Source of the DNA: Paracoccus fistulariae
GTDB lineage: Bacteria > Pseudomonadota > Alphaproteobacteria > Rhodobacterales > Rhodobacteraceae
Length of the DNA stretch: 64,000 bases
Direction: 5' to 3'
NCBI RefSeq assembly: GCF_028553785.1
Contig: NZ_CP067136.1
Location: 124,001-188,000 of the forward strand
Shown here: in pieces, positions 57,125-64,000 of the stretch
Position numbering within the stretch: position 1 is the first letter of the stretch
How the letters are laid out: the number at the start of each line of letters is the position of its first letter
Notes under the pieces: model-generated
What the model was told of the DNA's origin: nothing
What the model saw: only the letters and a program-made list of their open reading frames with translations
Databases searched by the model: none
Program-made: the position numbers and the translations under genes

Positions 57125-58144
57125 ATGACACGCGGTTTCTGGAAAGGTCTTCTGCATGGCGGACTGCTGAGCGCTGCTGCGCTGGCGGTTCTGTCTTTGC
57201 TGTCCCCCCTGCCTTCGCGCGATGAGCTTGCGGTCGGGACGCCCGCCGATGTGCCCGTGCCAGAGGTGTCGCCACCGGATGACAGCGCGGATGCCGCGCC
57301 CGCGCCGGAGATGGTCGAACCCGTCACGACAGAGGTGTCGCCGGTTGTGACCGGGGCGCCCTCCGCCGTCGCACCCCCCGAAACACGTGACGAATCGGTG
57401 ATCAGCGCGGTGGACATGCCTGTCGGCTCTGAATTCGGGCGCGGCGGCGATCTGCCGCCGCTGATGCCGCAACCGCTTGAGCAGCCCCAAGGCGCGCAGG
57501 GACAAAGCGAGGCCCCCGGCGTCGTCGCCCCATCCGAGGAGACAGCCCCCGTTACCGAGGCCGTGAATGATGCACGGCCCAAGGCGGGCGAGGGTGCCCC
57601 CGCCGGGCTGGTCACGGAAACCGCCGAGGCCGCGCCGGAAGTCGATCTGCCAAGCGCGCTGCAAATGCCTGCGGCCTTGTCCTCGCCTCAGGCTCTGGGC
57701 GCGACAGAGCGTGACAGCGCGCCGGATATGTCGGCGCTGAGCGAGCCGCGCGATATTGCCGCGCTAGATGCGGTCGAACCGCAGCCAGAGCCCGGAGCCC
57801 CGGTTGCCGTGATCGCCCCGCAGCCCGTGCCGCCCGTGGCCGAGGCCGAGCCTGATGCACCGACGGAAACGCCGGCGGTTGACGAGGATCCACCAGCGCA
57901 GACCGAAGCGCCCGTGACCACCGCTGAGGCCCCGGTCGAGGATGTGACCGTGCCGACGCCGGATCTGTCGCTGCCCTGGATCGCGCCCGAAGTGACCGGA
58001 ACGGAGGTGGCCGAAACTGCGGCGGCAGAAGAGGCGGACGGGACCGTTCTGACCGAGGTTGTCGTGCAGCGGCCCGCGACCGACGCGCCCGATCTGTCGC
58101 TGCCGCCCGATATCACCAGCCTGTGGGCGACGGAGCGCAACTGA
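57125..58144 (+). CDS. Hypothetical Pro/Ala/Glu-rich membrane-anchored protein, possible YibQ remnant
   Basis: 339-aa protein. Residues 1-30 hold a membrane helix or uncleaved signal ([20 protein letters not shown]); the remainder is a low-complexity periplasmic segment rich in Pro, Ala, Glu, Val and Asp, with repeats such as PDLSLP. Rhodobacteraceae commonly carry a YibQ-type divergent polysaccharide deacetylase here by the trp genes, with a similar N-terminal linker and a C-terminal catalytic domain. No such domain is present; the stop comes 1 bp before the next gene. It may be a shortened remnant or a distinct disordered protein. GAAGAGG precedes the ATG. Confidence 0.7.
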   Translation: MTRGFWKGLLHGGLLSAAALAVLSLLSPLPSRDELAVGTPADVPVPEVSPPDDSADAAPAPEMVEPVTTEVSPVVTGAPSAVAPPETRDESVISAVDMPVGSEFGRGGDLPPLMPQPLEQPQGAQGQSEAPGVVAPSEETAPVTEAVNDARPKAGEGAPAGLVTETAEAAPEVDLPSALQMPAALSSPQALGATERDSAPDMSALSEPRDIAALDAVEPQPEPGAPVAVIAPQPVPPVAEAEPDAPTETPAVDEDPPAQTEAPVTTAEAPVEDVTVPTPDLSLPWIAPEVTGTEVAETAAAEEADGTVLTEVVVQRPATDAPDLSLPPDITSLWATERN

Positions 58145-58145
58145 C

Positions 58146-59321
58146 ATGAGACCGATCAACCCCGCGCTGGCCGCCACATTCGCGCCCCCGGTGATGGAGG
58201 CGCGCCGCTGGCTGCAGGGCGTCAGCTTTCCCCCGGAACGCCCGCTGATCAATGTCAGCCAGGCCGCGCCCGTCGATCCGCCGCCCGAAGGTCTGCGCCG
58301 CGCCATCGCCGATGCCGCGCTGAACCGGCCCGACGCGCATCTTTACGGCCCGGTGCTGGGCAATATGGATCTGCGAGAGGCCGTGGCCGCCGAATTCAGC
58401 AGCGCCTATCGTGGGCAGGTGCAGCCCGCGCAGGTGGCGATCACGCAGGGCTGCAATCAGGCCTTTTGCGCGGCGATCGAAACGCTGGCCGGGGCGGGGG
58501 ATCAGGTTATCCTGCCAACGCCTTGGTATTTCAACCATAAAATGTGGCTGGATATGCAGGGGATCGGCACAGTGCCGCTGGCCTGCGGCGAGGATATGTT
58601 GCCCGATCCCGACCGCGCCAGATCGCTGATCGGGCCGCGCACGCGGGCCATCGTGCTGGTTACACCGAATAACCCCTCGGGCGCGGAATATCCGGCGGAA
58701 CTGGTCGGGCGCTTCTTTGATCTGGCGCAAGAGGCAGGGATTGCGCTGATTCTGGATGAAACCTATCGCGATTTCGACAGCCGCAGCGGCCCGCCCCACG
58801 ATCTGCTGACCCGCCCTGACTGGGACCAGACGCTGATCCAGCTTTACAGCTTTTCCAAGGCCTACCGGCTGACCGGGCACCGGGTCGGGGCCATCTTGGC
58901 CTCGGTCGCGCGGATGGAAGAGGTCGAGAAGTTTCTGGATACGGTCGCCATCTCGACCTCTCAGTTGGGGCAGATCGGCGCGCTGTGGGGGATGCAGAAC
59001 CTGCGGCAATGGCTGGCCGGGGAACGCGACGAGATCCTGTCCCGCAAACAGGCGACGATCGCCGCCTTTGCCGGATTGCCGGGCTGGCGGATGAAAAGCG
59101 CGGGCGCCTATTTTACCTGGATTGAGCATCCTTTTGACCTGCCCAGCAATGATCTGGCCCGGCTGATGGTGGGGCAGGCGGGGGTGCTGGCGCTGCCGGG
59201 GACGATGTTCACCCCGGCGGGCGATCCGATGGGGGCAAAACATATGCGCATTGCATTTGCCAATGTGGATCTGCCCGGCATCGCCCAACTGGCCGAAAGA
59301 CTTGCAAACTTCCAGCCCTGA
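58146..59321 (+). CDS. Class I/II PLP-dependent aminotransferase
   Basis: 391-aa fold-type I aminotransferase. It shows ITQGCNQAFCAAIETLAGAG near residue 99, VTPNNPSGAEYPAEL (the conserved Asn) near 172, the Asp/Tyr pair in LILDETYRDF near 200, and the PLP lysine in LYSFSKAYRLTGHRVGAI near 238. The specific substrate is unknown. It begins 1 bp after the upstream ORF and is followed, 68 bp on, by ppiD. Confidence 0.88.
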   Translation: MRPINPALAATFAPPVMEARRWLQGVSFPPERPLINVSQAAPVDPPPEGLRRAIADAALNRPDAHLYGPVLGNMDLREAVAAEFSSAYRGQVQPAQVAITQGCNQAFCAAIETLAGAGDQVILPTPWYFNHKMWLDMQGIGTVPLACGEDMLPDPDRARSLIGPRTRAIVLVTPNNPSGAEYPAELVGRFFDLAQEAGIALILDETYRDFDSRSGPPHDLLTRPDWDQTLIQLYSFSKAYRLTGHRVGAILASVARMEEVEKFLDTVAISTSQLGQIGALWGMQNLRQWLAGERDEILSRKQATIAAFAGLPGWRMKSAGAYFTWIEHPFDLPSNDLARLMVGQAGVLALPGTMFTPAGDPMGAKHMRIAFANVDLPGIAQLAERLANFQP

Positions 59322-59389
59322 CAGGCTTGTCGCCGCCGCCTTGCCGCCCTAAAGACAAGGGCGACTAGACTGCTAAGGAAGGCCGGGCC

Positions 59390-61339
59390 ATGAAAAACCT
59401 GCGCACGCATGGAAAATCGACCATCGTATGGATCCTGATGGGTCTGATGGTGCTTGGCCTGGGCGGCTTTGGCGTGACCAGTTTTTCGGGCGGGTCCAGC
59501 GCCATCGGATCGGTCGGCGATACCAAGGTCACGGCCGAGGAATATCTGCGTGCGCTGCGCAGCCAGATGCAAAGCTATCAGCAGCAGACCGGCCAGCAGC
59601 TCAGCATGACGCAGGCGCAGGCCATCGGCCTGCCGCAGGCCGTGCAGGCGCAGTTGTTCACCGCCGCCGCGCTGGAGGAACAGACCCGCAAGATCGGGAT
59701 CTCGGTCGGGGATGACAGGGTCCGCCAGACCATTCTGGAGGCGCCTGCCTTCCGCGGCCCCAATGGCAATTTCGACCGCACCGCCTATGGCGAGGTGCTG
59801 CGCCGCGAGCAGATGTCGGAAGCCGAATTCGAAAGCGCCATCCGCGTCGAAGAGGCCCGGATGCTGCTGCAGCGCGCCGTCTCGGACGGGGTTGTGGCGC
59901 CCAAAGCCATGGTCGACACCACCGTGCAATGGCTGTTGGAACGTCGCGATATCGCTTGGCGCGAACTGACCGCCGATCAACTGCCCGCGCCGATTGCGGA
60001 TCCTGACGAGGCGACGCTGAAAGCCTGGCACAGCGCCAATGCCGACCGTTTCACCGCGCCCGAATTGCGCCGGATCTCTTACGTCTGGCTGACGCCCGAC
60101 ATGCTGGCCCCCGATGTGCAACTGGACGAGGCCGCGCTGCGCGCCGCCTATGACGCGCGCATCGACGAATATCAGCAGCCAGAGCGGCGCATGGTCAGCC
60201 GTCTGGTGATGCCCTCGGCCAACCTTGCCGAAACTGCCCGCGCCGATATCGAGGCCGGACGGCTGAGCTTTGAGCAGCTTGTGACCCAGCGCGGGCTGAC
60301 CCTGGACGATGTCGATCTGGGCGAGGTCAGCGAGGAAGAACTGGGCGATGCCGGCGCCGAGGTCTTTGCGCTGGACCAGCCGGGCGTCGTGGGGCCGATC
60401 CAGACCAATCTGGGCCCGGCGCTTTACGCCATGCACGCGATCCTTGAGCCGGTGAATGTCTCGTTCGAAGAGGCGCAGGACGATCTGCGCGGCGATGCCG
60501 CGCTGGACCGGGCCGCGCGCATGATCGAGGACCGGATGCAGGAATATGAAGACCTGCTGGTCGGCGGCGCGACGCTGGAAGAACTGGCGCAGGACACCGA
60601 TCTGCAGCTTGGCCAGATCGACCTTGCCGCCGACAGCGCCCCGGAAGGTGGCAGTATCGCGGGCTATCAGGATTTCCGCGATCTGGCCAATGAAGTGACC
60701 GAGGCCGATTTCCCCAGCATCACCCGCCTGGACGATGGCGGCGTCTTTGCCCTGCGCCTTGACGAAATCGTTCCGCCCGCCCTGCGCCCCTTCGAAGAGG
60801 TTCGCGACGAGGTTCTGGAAGATTGGCGTCAGGGCGAGGCGCAGCGGCAATTGCTGGCTTTGGCGGATGAACAGCGGCTTCTGGACGCATCGGCCGCCGC
60901 TGCCCCGCAGCCGAAATCGCGGGCCAATACCGGTGCGGGCGGCGTTGTCGCCAATCCTGCCCTGCCTGCCGAATCCTCGCCCGACGCGACCCCCGCCGCG
61001 CCCGAATCGGCTTGGACCAGCGTGGCGGATCTGACGCGCGATGGCTGGATCGAGGAACTGCCGCCGGAAGCCGTCGTCCATGCCTTTGAGATGAAAGAAC
61101 CCGGCGAGATCGAGATCGTAGATGCCCAGAACCGCGTGATTCTGGTGCGTCTGGACGCGATCAACGCCGCCGATCTGGAGGGCGAGGACGCGCAGCGCGT
61201 GACCGATGCCGTCAGTTCCCGGATCAGCGAAAGCCTGGGCGCGGATATCTTTGACTATTACGCCCGCGAGGCGCAGCGCAGCGGTGGCTTGCAGGTCAAT
61301 CAATCGACCATAAACGCCGTGAATACGCAGGTTCGCTGA
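59390..61339 (+). CDS. PpiD-like periplasmic folding chaperone (SurA_N/PPIC peptidyl-prolyl isomerase)
   Basis: 649-aa inner-membrane protein with a short cytoplasmic N-terminus, one helix (about 12-32, STIVWILMGLMVLGLGGFGV), a SurA-N-like domain (to about 170) and a parvulin-like domain around 225-365. The parvulin core is weak: the usual QFSxGPSA motif is not obvious, so activity may be chaperone only, as for many PpiD proteins. Its TGA shares a base with the trpE ATG. Confidence 0.87.
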   Translation: MKNLRTHGKSTIVWILMGLMVLGLGGFGVTSFSGGSSAIGSVGDTKVTAEEYLRALRSQMQSYQQQTGQQLSMTQAQAIGLPQAVQAQLFTAAALEEQTRKIGISVGDDRVRQTILEAPAFRGPNGNFDRTAYGEVLRREQMSEAEFESAIRVEEARMLLQRAVSDGVVAPKAMVDTTVQWLLERRDIAWRELTADQLPAPIADPDEATLKAWHSANADRFTAPELRRISYVWLTPDMLAPDVQLDEAALRAAYDARIDEYQQPERRMVSRLVMPSANLAETARADIEAGRLSFEQLVTQRGLTLDDVDLGEVSEEELGDAGAEVFALDQPGVVGPIQTNLGPALYAMHAILEPVNVSFEEAQDDLRGDAALDRAARMIEDRMQEYEDLLVGGATLEELAQDTDLQLGQIDLAADSAPEGGSIAGYQDFRDLANEVTEADFPSITRLDDGGVFALRLDEIVPPALRPFEEVRDEVLEDWRQGEAQRQLLALADEQRLLDASAAAAPQPKSRANTGAGGVVANPALPAESSPDATPAAPESAWTSVADLTRDGWIEELPPEAVVHAFEMKEPGEIEIVDAQNRVILVRLDAINAADLEGEDAQRVTDAVSSRISESLGADIFDYYAREAQRSGGLQVNQSTINAVNTQVR

Positions 61340-62847
61340 TGGATCTGCAGCCGGATTTCCAATCTTTCGAGGCCGCGTGGAAGGCAGGGCAGAACCAGCT
61401 TGTCACCATGCGACTGGCCGCCGATCTGGACACGCCCGTCAGCCTGATGCTGAAACTGACCGATGCCGCCCCGATGAGCTTCATGCTGGAATCGGTGACC
61501 GGCGGAGAGGTCCGTGGCCGCTATTCCATCGTCGGCATGAAGCCGGATCTGATCTGGGAATGCCGCGACGGTGCGGCCCGGATCAACCGGCAGGCGCGCT
61601 TTTCGGACCAGTTCCAGGATGATGACCGCCCGGTGCTGGACAGCCTGCGGGCGCTGATCGCGGAAAGCCGACTGGACAAGATGCCCGATGGTGTGCCGCC
61701 CGCCGCTGCGGGGCTGTTCGGCTATCTGGGCTATGACACGATCCGGCTGGTCGAGGATCTGCCCGATGTGAATCCCGATCCGCTGAACCTGCCCGATGCG
61801 ATGTTGATGCGGCCCTCGGTGGTTGCCGTGCTGGACGGGGTGAAGGGCGAGGTGACCCTCTGCGCCCCGGCCTGGAATGACGGCGTCGATACGGCGCGCG
61901 CCGCCTATACCCGCGCCGCCGAGCGTGTGATGGACGCGCTGCGTGCGCTGGACCGTCAGCCCAGCGAGCCGCGCGCCCTTGGCGATGACGCCCGCATTGG
62001 TGAGCCGGTGTCGAATTTCACCAAGCCCGATTATCTGGCCGCGGTCGAGCGTGCCAAGGATTACATCCGCGCGGGCGATATCTTTCAGGTCGTGCCATCG
62101 CAGCGCTGGCGGATGGACTTTCCGTTGCCGCCCTTCGCGCTTTATCGCAGCCTGCGCCGCACCAACCCCTCGCCCTTCATGTTCTTCCTGAACATGGACG
62201 GGTTCCAGATCGTCGGCGCCAGCCCCGAAATTCTGGTCCGGCTGCGGGACGGCGAAGTGACGATCCGCCCGATCGCCGGGACCCGCCCGCGCGGCAAGGA
62301 TGAGGCCGAGGATCGCGCCCTAGAAGCTGATCTGCTGGGGGACCAGAAGGAACTGGCCGAGCATCTGATGCTGCTGGACCTGGGCCGCAACGATGTCGGC
62401 CGCGTGGCGAAGCCGGGCACCGTCCGCCCGACCGAGAAATTTGTGATCGAGCGCTATAGCCATGTGATGCACATCGTCTCGAACGTGGTGGGCGAGCTGC
62501 GCGAGGGCGAAGACGCGCTGTCGGCGCTGCTGGCCGGTCTGCCTGCGGGCACCGTCTCGGGCGCGCCCAAGGTCCGCGCGATGGAGATCATCGACGAGTT
62601 GGAGCCGGAAAAGCGCGGCATCTATGGCGGGGGGGTCGGCTATTTCGCCGCCAATGGCGAGATGGACATGTGCATCGCGCTGCGCACCGGCATCGTGAAG
62701 GATGGCGGGCTGTTCATCCAGGCGGGCGGCGGCGTGGTTTACGACAGCGATCCCGAGGCTGAATTTCAGGAATCGGTAAATAAAAGCCGGGCTTTGCAAC
62801 GGGCTGCGGAAAGTGCCGCGCGATTTGTGCGCGGCGGAAATTCCTGA
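61339..62847 (+). CDS. trpE: Anthranilate synthase component I
   Basis: 502-aa chorismate-using subunit. The Trp feedback site shows MLESVTGGEVRGRYSIVG near residue 50. The catalytic domain shows YIRAGDIFQVVPSQRW near 238, PIAGTRPRGKDEAEDRALE near 312, and GLPAGTVSGAPKVRAMEIID near 398. It starts at TGATG coupled to ppiD, so there is no room for a leader-peptide attenuator between them. trpG is on the opposite strand in the window. Confidence 0.96.
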   Translation: MDLQPDFQSFEAAWKAGQNQLVTMRLAADLDTPVSLMLKLTDAAPMSFMLESVTGGEVRGRYSIVGMKPDLIWECRDGAARINRQARFSDQFQDDDRPVLDSLRALIAESRLDKMPDGVPPAAAGLFGYLGYDTIRLVEDLPDVNPDPLNLPDAMLMRPSVVAVLDGVKGEVTLCAPAWNDGVDTARAAYTRAAERVMDALRALDRQPSEPRALGDDARIGEPVSNFTKPDYLAAVERAKDYIRAGDIFQVVPSQRWRMDFPLPPFALYRSLRRTNPSPFMFFLNMDGFQIVGASPEILVRLRDGEVTIRPIAGTRPRGKDEAEDRALEADLLGDQKELAEHLMLLDLGRNDVGRVAKPGTVRPTEKFVIERYSHVMHIVSNVVGELREGEDALSALLAGLPAGTVSGAPKVRAMEIIDELEPEKRGIYGGGVGYFAANGEMDMCIALRTGIVKDGGLFIQAGGGVVYDSDPEAEFQESVNKSRALQRAAESAARFVRGGNS

Positions 62848-62945
62848 TTTTCCTTAGTGAAGGCAGCGAGGCAGAATTTAAGCGATTCTGTCCTGCTGCA
62901 TTCCGCTCCTGCTATTTCCAATTCGAAAATCGAGATGATCGCGGG

Positions 62946-62990
62946 GGCCTGCACGGTCAAAACAGGGATTATTTACGCAGGCCTTCTTGT
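62946..62990 (+). terminator. Long-loop hairpin downstream of trpE
   Basis: GGCCTGC (62946-62952) pairs with GCAGGCC (62977-62983) across 24 bp, followed by TTCTTGT. It is about 100 bp beyond the trpE stop and could end that transcript. The loop is long and the T-tract poor, so confidence is low. Confidence 0.35.
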
Positions 62991-63009
62991 AAATGACGTA
63001 ACGTAATTT
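62991..63009. promoter_or_regulatory. Near-perfect 19-bp palindrome in AT-rich intergenic DNA
   Basis: AAAT-G-ACGT-A-ACGT-A-ATTT: all four 4-bp blocks match their inverted partners, with mismatches only at positions 5 and 15 around the centre. It lies in the 297-bp low-GC gap between trpE and the PRC-barrel gene, which holds no other gene I can support. A regulator site is possible. Confidence 0.35.
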
Positions 63010-63088
63010 ATCGGTCCTGTTCTTTTCGAAAATCTAAGCATCTGGCCGAATAAGGCTGAATTGTTTCTACAATAATCTTACGGAATGT

Positions 63089-63120
63089 TAAGAATAAGAA
63101 AGGCGGCCCAAAGGCCGCCT
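63089..63120 (-). terminator. Intrinsic terminator of the PRC-barrel gene
   Basis: AGGCGGCC (63101-63108), a 4-nt loop and GGCCGCCT (63113-63120) form a perfect 8-bp stem. On the minus strand TTCTTATTCTTA follows. It lies 25 bp after the PRC-barrel gene stop. Confidence 0.85.
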
Positions 63121-63144
63121 CGCAGATTTATAGATCAAAAGCGA

Positions 63145-63885
63145 TTAATTGGTTGTTTCAGGGGCTTCGCCCTCGGCCGGCATATCGCCGCCATCTGCAG
63201 GCATTTCTGACGTTTCCGCAGGCATTTCCGCCGGCATTTCCGTCGGTGCCGCGGTTTCGGCCGGCATTTCGGCGGGTGCCGCATCCGTGGCAGGCATGGT
63301 CGAGGGCGCGGCCTCACGCTCGCGGAAGACATATTCCGGCGCGGCATCCGCCTCTTCCTGCGTCAGATCGCTGGTGATTTCCTGCGCGTCATAGTTCAGC
63401 GTCAGCTGATCCCACGGCACGGCGATCTGCTTTTCACCAATGCCCAGGAAGCCGCCCACGCCGATCACGGCGGCGATCATCTGGCCGGTGCCGCTGTCGA
63501 CGATGATGTCGTTGATATCGCCGATCGGCGTGGCGTCGCCGGTGACCACGGTGGCGCCGGTGACCCAGTCGAGGCGCAGCTCATTCATGGCCTGCTCTTG
63601 CACGATCTTGCCGCTGGCGGCCAGTTCGGCAGTGGCTGCGGCCTTGGCGGCTTCCTCGGCGGCAGCTTCGGCTGCGGCGGCATCCGCAGCCTCTCCGCCT
63701 TCCATCGCGCTGCCCGCCTCGGGCGCGGCTGTCGGATCGCTTGCCGGATCCGCAGGCATGTCCGTCGCGGGCGTCTGGGCCATGTCGGACGGCTCTTCGG
63801 TCGCGGGTTCGGCCGCATCCTGAGCGAAGGCGGAACCCATGGAGAGGGGCAACAGAATTGCAGTGGTCAGCATGAACTTACGCAT
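63145..63885 (-). CDS. Secreted PRC-barrel domain protein with Pro/Ala/Glu repeats
   Basis: 246-aa protein with a clear signal peptide (residues 1-22, MLTTAILLPLSMGSAFA-QD). An Ala/Pro/Glu/Asp-rich linker (23-90) leads to a PRC-barrel at about 105-170 (GATVVTGDATPIGDINDIIV, GVGGFLGIGEKQIAVPW). The tail is a run of imperfect PAEM/PAET repeats (TEMPAEMPAETSEMPAD). The ribosome site AAGGAGG is ideal. PRC-barrels often bind RNA or stabilise complexes, but this one is exported, so its role is unknown. Confidence 0.83.
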   Translation of the reverse strand: MRKFMLTTAILLPLSMGSAFAQDAAEPATEEPSDMAQTPATDMPADPASDPTAAPEAGSAMEGGEAADAAAAEAAAEEAAKAAATAELAASGKIVQEQAMNELRLDWVTGATVVTGDATPIGDINDIIVDSGTGQMIAAVIGVGGFLGIGEKQIAVPWDQLTLNYDAQEITSDLTQEEADAAPEYVFREREAAPSTMPATDAAPAEMPAETAAPTEMPAEMPAETSEMPADGGDMPAEGEAPETTN

Positions 63886-63949
63886 GTCTTTTCCTCCTTG
63901 AACGATTGCACGTTGCCGCCAGAGCGCGACTGCCAAGAACAAGACATTA

Positions 63950-63972
63950 CCCCCCGGGCGAGTTCCGGGGGG
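63950..63972. repeat. GC-rich hairpin at the window end
   Basis: CCCCCCGG (63950-63957), a 7-nt loop, and CCGGGGGG (63965-63972) make a perfect 8-bp stem. No T-tract follows on either strand. It lies upstream of the PRC-barrel gene and may end a transcript from beyond the window. Nothing else is recognisable in 63886-64000. Confidence 0.4.
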
Positions 63973-64000
63973 CAGGGCGATTTCATGGAAAGAGCTGAAT

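Noticed and set aside
59108..61303. Minus-strand open frame opposite ppiD
   Set aside because: It is fully antisense to a recognised chaperone gene and shows no domain.
62766..62960. Small minus-strand ORF at the trpE end
   Set aside because: It overlaps trpE antisense, lacks a ribosome site and shows no family features.

Overview
The window is GC-rich, tightly packed chromosomal DNA of an alphaproteobacterium of the Rhodobacteraceae type. Supporting signs are a direct-repeat LexA box (GTTC-N7-GTTC) at lexA, a fused ATP sulfurylase/APS kinase, small family-typical proteins (DUF6476, DUF1150, DUF465, UbiK), lgt-midA-pgeF and radA-cvpA-purF clusters, and a MocR-regulated ectoine utilisation locus. 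Paracoccus or a close relative is my best guess, from gene content only. I see about 67 protein genes, no rRNA or tRNA genes, no CRISPR, no prophage and no complete insertion sequence.

Layout. 0.1-3.8 kb: SulP anion transporter with a two-domain universal stress protein, then an RluD-type pseudouridine synthase and a DUF6476 gene whose start codons overlap head to head. 3.8-10.3 kb: ubiK divergent from lgt-midA-pgeF, an Lrp regulator divergent from trxB, a conserved unknown gene, a GcvA-like LysR regulator and a 53-codon ORF. 10.4-18.4 kb: sat-cysC, an EmrB/QacA-type MFS pump, hsp20-DUF1150, DUF465, purE-purK-NUDIX and a cardiolipin synthase followed by a repeat-like intergenic element. 18.6-30.1 kb: purF, cvpA, radA, lolC/E-lolD-PAP2, ChaC-type cyclotransferase, parE, GST and a D,D-carboxypeptidase with a SPOR-like tail. 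30.3-38.7 kb: clpS, an RsmC-like methyltransferase, an SDR lacking its catalytic lysine, a small lipoprotein, hemF, an Lrp/LysE pair, an EamA transporter, hemE/hemC and lexA.

38.8-63 kb is a tryptophan and molybdopterin region (trpG-trpD-ung and trpC-moaC-moeA-lexA on the minus strand; ppiD-trpE on the plus strand). A 13.4-kb ectoine/hydroxyectoine block (41.3-54.7 kb) sits inside it. The block holds a TRAP importer (uehABC), a TeaD-type stress protein, eutABC (hydroxyectoine to ectoine), doeA and doeB (ectoine to diaminobutyrate) and the MocR regulator enuR, all on the minus strand. Divergent asnC-ssd-aminotransferase finish the route to aspartate. Together they make an uptake-to-aspartate pathway for a compatible solute used as a carbon and nitrogen source.

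No wholly new system is evident. The most useful leads are the split of the trp genes by the ectoine block, a Pro/Ala/Glu-rich remnant-like gene where a YibQ-type deacetylase would be expected, direct repeats and an Lrp-type palindrome as candidate operators in the ectoine locus, an SDR with a degraded active site, the overlapping divergent start codons, and a 143-bp repeat-like element after cls.
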